This document shows positions 7,497 through 11,077 of a DNA stretch of 11,077 nucleotides, one piece after another. Below the pieces are notes generated by a model. It was not told the origin of the DNA. It did not search any database and saw only the letters and a list, made by a program, of their open reading frames with translations. The DNA lies in assembly GCA_021798135.1 (NCBI GenBank), contig JAJZYI010000095.1, positions 1 through 11,077 on the forward strand. The letters run 5' to 3'. Every line of letters starts with the position of its first letter. Position 1 is the stretch's first letter. This DNA is from Actinomycetes bacterium. Its GTDB lineage: Bacteria; Actinomycetota; Acidimicrobiia; Acidimicrobiales; UBA8190. A program made the position numbers and the translations under genes.

Positions 7497-7520
7497 GGCG
7501 CCTCCGGCGCCTCAGGCGCC
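7497..7520. repeat. Three GGCGCC blocks at the end of the hydrolase gene
   Basis: GGCGCC occurs at 7497-7502, 7506-7511 and 7515-7520, each separated by three bases. GGCGCC is its own reverse complement, so any two copies can pair into a short stem. The last copy lies in the final codons of the reverse-strand hydrolase and its stop codon forms one of the spacers. It could add a second transcription-stopping structure, or be chance in a GC-rich gene end. Confidence 0.4.
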
Positions 7521-8255
7521 GAGGACCGAGCCGAAGAACTGCTCCGTGGCCTTCCAGTGGCGTTCGGCGGCCGCTGCGTCGTAGCTCGGGTTGTCGGGGA
7601 CGGCGAAGCCGTGGTGGGCCTGGTAGGTCTCGATGGTGTGGGCGACCCCGGCCTCGCTCAGCGACTTCTCGAGCAGGGCCCTCTGCTCGTCGGGGAAGGA
7701 CTGGTCCTCGATGGCGCCGGCCACGTACACGCTGGCCCTGATGGCGCCGGCCTTGTGGTGGGGGCTGCCCGGTTCGTCGGCCTTGGCCAGGTTCCCGCCG
7801 TGGAACGAGGCGGCCGCCGCGACGCGGTCGCCGAGGTTCGCGGCCGTGACGAGCGACAGGCGACCGCCCATGCAGTAGCCGGTGACGCCGACGCCGCCCG
7901 GCCTCTTCTCCGCCAGCGTGTCGAGGTAGCCGACGAAGGCGTTGGCGTCGCGCACGACCATGTCCACGGTGTAGCCCTGCATCATGGCCATGACCTTCTC
8001 CGCCGACTCCTTGGTGGAGAACGCCGTGCGCATGTCGATCGGGTCGTAGGGCCCGTTGCGGTAGTAGATGTCGGGCACGAGGACGACGTAGCCGAGCCCC
8101 GACAGCCGCTCGCCCATCTGCCGCATGGTGTCGCGCATGCCGCCGGCGTCGGGGAACATCACGACAGCCGGCCAGGGGCCGCTGCCGGCCGGAACGCTCA
8201 GCGCCGCCGGGCAGACCCCGTCGTCGGTCTCGATCTCCACAGAGCGTTGCGCCAT
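7512..8255 (-). CDS. Dienelactone hydrolase family protein
   Basis: A 247-residue alpha/beta hydrolase of the dienelactone hydrolase type. The founding members open dienelactone to maleylacetate in chlorocatechol degradation, but many actinobacterial relatives act on other esters or lactones and the substrate here is unknown. The expected Cys-Asp-His triad is present: Cys128 in GYCMGGR (126-132), Asp184 in AIEDQSFPDEQ, and His215 in YQAHHGF. The strand motif PAVVMFPDAGGMRDTMRQM (29-47) also fits the family. It starts at ATG 8255 with AAAGGGAG 5 bases upstream; the frame continues to 8372, but the upstream residues are not protein-like. No signal peptide is seen. It stands alone on its strand and converges on the diguanylate cyclase. 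No chlorocatechol genes are nearby, so a catabolic role is not supported by context. Confidence 0.92.
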   Translation of the reverse strand: MAQRSVEIETDDGVCPAALSVPAGSGPWPAVVMFPDAGGMRDTMRQMGERLSGLGYVVLVPDIYYRNGPYDPIDMRTAFSTKESAEKVMAMMQGYTVDMVVRDANAFVGYLDTLAEKRPGGVGVTGYCMGGRLSLVTAANLGDRVAAAASFHGGNLAKADEPGSPHHKAGAIRASVYVAGAIEDQSFPDEQRALLEKSLSEAGVAHTIETYQAHHGFAVPDNPSYDAAAAERHWKATEQFFGSVLGA

Positions 8256-8260
8256 CACAG

Positions 8261-8268
8261 CTCCCTTT
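8261..8268 (-). promoter_or_regulatory. Ribosome binding site of the dienelactone hydrolase gene
   Basis: On the reverse strand AAAGGGAG stands 5 bases before ATG 8255. This is a good Shine-Dalgarno match and rules in 8255 over the longer open frame beginning at 8372. Confidence 0.65.
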
Positions 8269-8368
8269 CCCTCCGGGTCCCTGTGCTCGGACCCTACAGG
8301 CACGACGCACCCCGTCGCCCGTCGGGCGCCCGACGGACGGCGCGCCAGCCGCGCGCACGGCCGCCTCC

Positions 8369-8494
8369 TCACCGCTCGGGCGGCTTGGGGACCTCGGGCA
8401 GGCCGAGGAGGTCGCCAGAGAACGAGCGAACAGCGTCCTCACCGCCGGCAGGCGTCGCCCATCGGACGTGGTCGATTCGCCGCACGTGCGTCAA
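8369..8494 (-). pseudogene. N-terminal remnant of a VOC (glyoxalase/bleomycin resistance) family protein
   Basis: The reverse-strand frame ending at TGA 8369-8371 reads RRIDHVRWATPAGGEDAVRS, then FSGDLLGLPEVPKPPER, then stop. This closely matches the start of VOC-superfamily proteins, which typically open with (I)DHV-LA-P-G-E---R-FYG-LLGLPEVPKP. The usual Tyr in FYG is Ser here. Such domains run to about 120 or more residues, whereas this one stops after 38-41, before the conserved second half. Possible starts are TTG 8494 and GTG 8485. Downstream of the stop, one in-frame stretch, RARGWRAV, faintly recalls the ARGGCWF that normally follows, but the rest is not recognisable. The simplest reading is a decayed or truncated gene. 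A sequencing error is less likely, because neither alternative frame clearly restores the domain. It lies between the divergent hydrolase and PEBP genes. Confidence 0.6.
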
Positions 8495-8783
8495 CGGACG
8501 TCGACCCCATCGACAGGGCGCATGGAGGTGGCGCGGTGGCATGCCGACGACGCGTCGGGGGCCACCGGCGGGAGATGGACGCATGGGCGCCGCCGTCCCA
8601 GGCGCACAGCGACGGCCGGCGGGTGCTGCGGCGCGCCGCTGTCGTCGGCACTCATCCGGTGCGGGGACGCGGCACGGTCCCCGATGCTGACAGGGCGCCT
8701 GCACGCCAATTGCTGCTGCCGCTGCCCGCCGATGAGCGCATGTGACACACGAACCGTCGTCTTGTGTTGTCGATGACGCCTCC

Positions 8784-8804
8784 CGTCGAGCGTCGAGCGT
8801 CGAG
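8784..8804. repeat. Three tandem copies of CGTCGAG
   Basis: The 7-base unit CGTCGAG occurs three times without interruption at 8784-8790, 8791-8797 and 8798-8804. It lies in non-coding sequence. It could be slippage-derived or a cluster of short binding sites, and the sequence does not decide between these. Confidence 0.7.
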
Positions 8805-8868
8805 CGCAACGTGACGGGCTGTGGCCGAACGTGTCGAGGGTCTGGCGATCAGGGCTCGAGACGGGCAG

Positions 8869-8882
8869 AAGGAGGACTGGTG
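8869..8882 (+). promoter_or_regulatory. Strong ribosome binding site with no credible gene after it
   Basis: AAGGAGG at 8869-8875 is the best Shine-Dalgarno match in the window and is followed 4 bases later by GTG at 8880. The frame from that GTG stays open to 9302, but it gives a low-complexity Arg/Pro/Ser-rich translation and overlaps the PEBP gene out of frame. It may be the leftover start of a lost gene, a short leader peptide, or chance. Confidence 0.3.
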
Positions 8883-8906
8883 ACCGGTCGAGCGAGAGTC
8901 GACGAC

Positions 8907-8973
8907 CCGGCCGGCTCGGCTCCCGCCGTGCCGCTCTGTGCCTCGGCCGACCACCGGCCGGCTCGGCTCCCGC
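8907..8973. repeat. Pair of 20-base direct repeats upstream of the PEBP gene
   Basis: CCGGCCGGCTCGGCTCCCGC occurs exactly at 8907-8926 and again at 8954-8973, a period of 47 bases. The second copy ends 5 bases before TATGAT at 8979-8984, a plausible -10 box about 125 bases before the PEBP start. The placement suggests paired regulator sites, but simple duplication is equally possible. Confidence 0.65.
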
Positions 8974-8978
8974 AGCGG

Positions 8979-8984
8979 TATGAT
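8979..8984 (+). promoter_or_regulatory. Possible -10 box for the PEBP-pdxH transcript
   Basis: TATGAT differs from the TATAAT consensus at one base and lies in the gap upstream of the PEBP gene. The position 17 bases upstream reads GGCCGG, so no -35 box is recognisable. The call rests on the -10 match and its position only. Confidence 0.3.
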
Positions 8985-9109
8985 CCGGGCCGGCGGTGCC
9001 TCTCGGTGGTGGCGACCGGCCAGGGCGGTCGAACCCGCCGCAGCTGGCCGGGGACCGGCCGGCCGCGGGCACCCGACGACGCCGGCGATCGAGGAGAGTG
9101 GTGGTTTCC

Positions 9110-9640
9110 ATGGCCCAGGGTCCCGACCCGTTCCAGCTGCTCCCGCCCGTGCCCTCGTTCACGCTCCAGAGCGACGACCTGGCGGACGGGGACACGCTGC
9201 CGCCGCCCCTCGTCTTCAACGGGATGGGCCTCACCGGCGGGAACCGGTCACCGCACCTGCGGTGGAGCGGGTTCCCCGCCGAGACGGCGGGCTTCGCGGT
9301 GACCTGCTACGACCCGGACGCGCCCAGCATGAGCGGGTTCTGGCACTGGGTCGTGGTCGACCTCCCGGCGACGACCACCGAGCTGCCCCCCGGCGCCAGC
9401 ACCGGGGAGCACAACGAGCTGCCCGGAGGGTTCTGCGTCCGCAACGACTACGGCTACCGCGGGTTCGGCGGTGCGGCACCGCCCCCTGGATCGCCGCCGC
9501 ACCGCTACTTCTTCGCCGTCCACGCGCTGGACGTCGCGACCCTGGGCGTGGACGAGTCCGCGTCGCCGGCGCTCGTCGGGTTCAACCTCGGGTTCCACAC
9601 CATCGCCCGCGGCGTGATCGTCGGCCTGTACTCGCGGTAG
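9110..9640 (+). CDS. YbhB/YbcL-type phosphatidylethanolamine-binding-like protein (PEBP family)
   Basis: A 176-residue single-domain protein of the bacterial PEBP (Raf kinase inhibitor-like) family, whose members have a small anion-binding pocket; the cellular role of bacterial members is poorly defined. Family marks are SPHLRWSGFP (47-56), YDPDAPSMSGFWHWVVVDLP (67-86), and GAAPPPGSPPHRYFFAVHAL (121-140), which contain the pocket residues DPDAP and HRY. The start LPPVPSFTLQSDDLADGDTLPPP matches the usual N terminus, so no signal peptide is expected. ATG 9110 is chosen by homology. GTG 9101, with GAGGAG 4 bases upstream (9091-9096), would add three residues and is a serious alternative. Only 18 bases separate it from pdxH on the same strand, so the two are probably co-transcribed, though no functional link is known. 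Confidence 0.93.
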   Translation: MAQGPDPFQLLPPVPSFTLQSDDLADGDTLPPPLVFNGMGLTGGNRSPHLRWSGFPAETAGFAVTCYDPDAPSMSGFWHWVVVDLPATTTELPPGASTGEHNELPGGFCVRNDYGYRGFGGAAPPPGSPPHRYFFAVHALDVATLGVDESASPALVGFNLGFHTIARGVIVGLYSR

Positions 9641-9658
9641 TGCCGGCCCCGGCTGGGC

Positions 9659-10273
9659 ATGGCCAAACTTGGCGCGATGGACGCTACCGACCTCGATCCC
9701 GACCCGCTCCGCCAGCTCCAGGCGTGGATGGCGGCGGCCAGGGACGCGGGGCAGCCGCTGCCCGAGGCGATGTGCGTGGCCACCAGCAGCCCCGACGCGG
9801 AACCCTCCGCCCGGATGGTCCTGCTCCGCGGGGTGGACAGCGGCCTGGTCTTCTTCACCGACTACGGGAGCCCCAAGGCGGCCGACATCGAGGCCACGGG
9901 CCGGGCTGCCGCCGTCCTGCACTGGATGCTGCCCGTCCAGCGCCAGGTCAGGGTGACCGGAGCGGCGGCGCGCGTCGCCGCGATCGAGTCCGACCGGTAC
10001 TGGGCGACGCGGCCGGTCGGGTCGCGGCGCAGCGCGCTGGCGTCGCACCAGAGCGAGGTGGTGGCCAGCCGAGCGGAGCTGCAGGCCAGGGTCGACGAGC
10101 TGGCCCGCCTGCCCGACGACGACCCCGCGTTGGCACGCCCGGACCGCTGGGGAGGCTTTCGCATCACGCCCGACACGGTGGAGCTGTGGGAGGCGGGGGC
10201 CTTCCGCCTCCACGACCGCATCCGGTTCCGGCGGGCGGGGGCCGGCTGGACGGCCGAGCGCCTGTCGCCCTGA
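9659..10273 (+). CDS. pdxH: Pyridoxamine 5'-phosphate oxidase
   Basis: Predicted FMN-dependent oxidase converting pyridoxamine or pyridoxine 5'-phosphate to pyridoxal 5'-phosphate with oxygen, the final step of vitamin B6 synthesis and salvage. The 204-residue protein is close to the E. coli length of 218. It shows the split-barrel FMN-binding core ARMVLLRGVDSGLVFFTDYG (51-70), SPKAADIE (71-78), QRQVRVTG (94-101), the segment SDRYWATRPVGSRRSALASHQS (111-132), WGGFRITPDTVELWEAG (164-180), and the signature RLHDR (183-187). It ends in ERLSP, close to the RLAP end of the E. coli enzyme. ATG 9659 or ATG 9677 (MDATDLDPDPLRQ) may be the start; neither has a good ribosome binding site. All family landmarks are intact, so it should be active. 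Confidence 0.93.
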   Translation: MAKLGAMDATDLDPDPLRQLQAWMAAARDAGQPLPEAMCVATSSPDAEPSARMVLLRGVDSGLVFFTDYGSPKAADIEATGRAAAVLHWMLPVQRQVRVTGAAARVAAIESDRYWATRPVGSRRSALASHQSEVVASRAELQARVDELARLPDDDPALARPDRWGGFRITPDTVELWEAGAFRLHDRIRFRRAGAGWTAERLSP

Positions 10274-10314
10274 CCCCCCGTGCGGCCCTGGGTGCCGCCG
10301 GGCGCGCAGGCGGA

Positions 10315-10337
10315 CCGCGGTGCCGGTGACGCCGCGG
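10315..10337. other. Weak hairpin past pdxH
   Basis: CCGCGG at 10315-10320 and 10332-10337 can pair over an 11-base loop, about 40 bases after the pdxH stop. There is no T run. It is a possible transcript end for pdxH, but short GC palindromes of this kind are common here. Confidence 0.2.
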
Positions 10338-10341
10338 CGGG

Positions 10342-10453
10342 TGGTCGAGGTGCCGGGGTCGGGTGGCCGAGGTGCCAGGACCGCTGGTCGGGGTGCCAGC
10401 GGTCGGGTGGTCGGCGTCCCAGGGGCCCGGTGGTCGGGGCGCCAGGGTCCGGG
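10342..10453. repeat. Five degenerate tandem units of 21-23 bases
   Basis: Units start at 10342, 10364, 10385, 10408 and 10431 and each begins TGGTCG or TGGCCG. The common pattern is TGGTCGGGGTGCCAGG followed by G/C-rich filler ending in GG. Units differ at several positions, so the array is old. It fills the gap between the convergent pdxH and thioesterase genes and stops 18 bases before the thioesterase stop codon. No reading frame through it looks like protein. Confidence 0.7.
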
Positions 10454-10471
10454 ATGCCGGCGGTCCGGCTG

Positions 10472-10975
10472 CTACGGAGCCGATGGTGCCGGCGGTTCCC
10501 CGTCGGCCGCGCCGGCCGGTCCCGTGCCCGACGCGGCGGCGCCGTCGGGCTCGCTCGCGCCCCGCCCCAGGCGCCCGGCGTCGGCGAGGTTGGCCGCGCG
10601 CAGCTGGCCGCGTGCCACCAGGCGGTCCTGCTCGTCGCTGATCTCCACCAGCCACAGCTGCTGTGTCCGCCCGCGGTGGATGGGGGTCCCCACGGCCACC
10701 AGGGTGCCGTCGCGTGTCGCCCGCAGGAAGTCCGTGTGGTTGGCGACGCCCACCACGTTCCCGCGATCGGCGAACCACAGTGCCGCGCCCACGCTGCCGG
10801 CCGTCTCGACCAGCGCGCACAGCACGCCGCCGTGGACGATGCCGTAGGGCTGCAGGAGCTGCGGGGTGACCGGCAACCTGAGCTCGACGCGGTCGGGCCC
10901 GGCGTGGACGTACTGCAGGCCGATCAGCCGGTCGAAGCCGGCGTGCGCCTGGGTGCCCGGGATCTCGATGGTCAC
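10472..10975 (-). CDS. Hotdog-fold PaaI-type acyl-CoA thioesterase
   Basis: A 167-residue protein whose first 135 residues form a single hotdog domain of the PaaI/YbdB class, which hydrolyses aryl- or acyl-CoA thioesters in the cytoplasm. The key motif is YGIVHGGVLCALVETAGSVG (44-63), with the HGG turn at 48-50 and Glu57 on the central helix in the catalytic base position. VGVANHTDFLRAT (75-87) and GTPIHRGRTQQLWLVEI (96-112) also fit. The natural substrate cannot be told; typical members act on phenylacetyl-CoA-ring intermediates, hydroxybenzoyl-CoA or mischarged enterobactin precursors. GTG 10975 is preferred because GGTAGG lies 9 bases upstream; TTG 10984 would add three residues. An unusual tail of about 30 residues (138-167), rich in Ala, Gly, Pro and Ser, follows the domain and is probably disordered. 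It converges on pdxH across the tandem repeat. Confidence 0.9.
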   Translation of the reverse strand: MTIEIPGTQAHAGFDRLIGLQYVHAGPDRVELRLPVTPQLLQPYGIVHGGVLCALVETAGSVGAALWFADRGNVVGVANHTDFLRATRDGTLVAVGTPIHRGRTQQLWLVEISDEQDRLVARGQLRAANLADAGRLGRGASEPDGAAASGTGPAGAADGEPPAPSAP

Positions 10976-10997
10976 GCCGGGCAACCTACCGTGCCAC

Positions 10998-11077
10998 GGC
11001 GGCAGGGGGGGCCGGAGGGGCCGCGGGCGTGGCGGCAGGGGGGCCGGAGGGGCCGCGGGCGTGGCGGCAGGGGGGCC
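10998..11077. repeat. 32-base GC tandem repeat running off the window edge
   Basis: The unit begins GGCGGCAGGGGGGCCGGAGG and ends GGCCGCGGGCGT. Copy 1 is 10998-11030 (33 bases, with one extra G in its G run), copy 2 is 11031-11062 (32 bases), and copy 3 starts at 11063 and continues past the window end. Apart from the extra G the copies are identical, so the duplication is recent or kept uniform. The array lies 22 bases upstream of the thioesterase start, where that gene's promoter should be. Confidence 0.85.

Larger units (their letters stand above)
8495..9109. other. Region of about 600 bases without a convincing intact gene
   Basis: Several frames are open across this region on both strands, but their translations are Arg-, Pro- and Ser-rich, lack known motifs and do not resemble neighbouring proteins. 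Around 8690-8880 the base composition is somewhat less GC-rich than in the flanking genes. The region holds three 7-base tandem copies, a consensus-like ribosome binding site without a credible gene, a 20-base direct repeat and a possible -10 box, each listed separately. Together with the VOC remnant it reads as decayed sequence plus the promoter of the PEBP gene. Confidence 0.5.

Noticed and set aside
9024..9039. A GGCGG-TCGAAC-CCGCC hairpin resembling a tRNA T-arm
   Set aside because: The loop has 6 rather than 7 bases, and no acceptor, D-arm or anticodon arm can be placed around it.
8491..9234. A 247-codon reverse-strand open frame in the gap before the PEBP gene
   Set aside because: No motif is seen, composition is Arg/Ser/Pro-rich, and it overlaps the antisense of the PEBP gene start. 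It was not called, although a fast-evolving protein cannot be fully excluded.
10342..11077. The two repeat arrays considered as a CRISPR array
   Set aside because: The units are directly adjacent with no unique spacers between them, and no cas gene is present.

Overview
The window is very GC-rich and dense with GTG/TTG start codons, short overlaps and tight gene packing, which points to a high-GC actinobacterium. The N-terminal region of its PAS-PAS-GGDEF protein and the actinobacterial style of its acyl-CoA synthetase lean toward Acidimicrobiia, but that placement is inference. No transposase, integrase, phage gene, CRISPR array, rRNA or tRNA was seen. Most genes are ordinary chromosomal metabolism and signalling genes.

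Layout, left to right. Positions 3-743 hold the 3' end of a gene that enters from outside the window, possibly a SWIM zinc-finger-type protein. A 400-base gap with an imperfect 62-base duplication follows. Then comes a forward metabolic block: an AtuA/DUF1446 family protein (1143-2936) whose stop overlaps the GTG start of a phosphate acetyltransferase (2933-3865). After a 169-base gap with a palindrome there is an AMP-forming acyl-CoA synthetase (4035-5768). About 50 bases later lies a multi-PAS diguanylate cyclase with an intact GGDEF motif and an intact RxxD inhibitory site (5820-7442).

The diguanylate cyclase converges on a reverse-strand dienelactone hydrolase family gene (7512-8255), with a strong hairpin between them. 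Upstream of the hydrolase is an 850-base region with no convincing intact gene. It holds a truncated reverse-strand remnant of a VOC/glyoxalase protein (8369-8494), short tandem repeats and a 20-base direct repeat. Two forward genes follow, a YbhB/PEBP-like protein (9110-9640) and pyridoxamine 5'-phosphate oxidase pdxH (9659-10273), 18 bases apart. A five-unit degenerate 21-23-base tandem repeat separates pdxH from a convergent hotdog-fold PaaI-type thioesterase (10472-10975). The window ends inside a 32-base GC tandem repeat just upstream of that thioesterase.

How the genes may work together: the AtuA protein, phosphotransacetylase, acyl-CoA synthetase and, further away, the thioesterase all suggest acyl-CoA and short-chain acid metabolism. 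The firmest link is the AtuA-Pta pair, where the start/stop overlap implies translational coupling. No acetate kinase is present, so the acyl-phosphate partner of Pta is not explained by this window. No complete, clearly novel system was found. The most interesting leads are the AtuA-Pta coupling, the N-terminal domain of the GGDEF protein, the decayed VOC gene and the intergenic tandem repeats.
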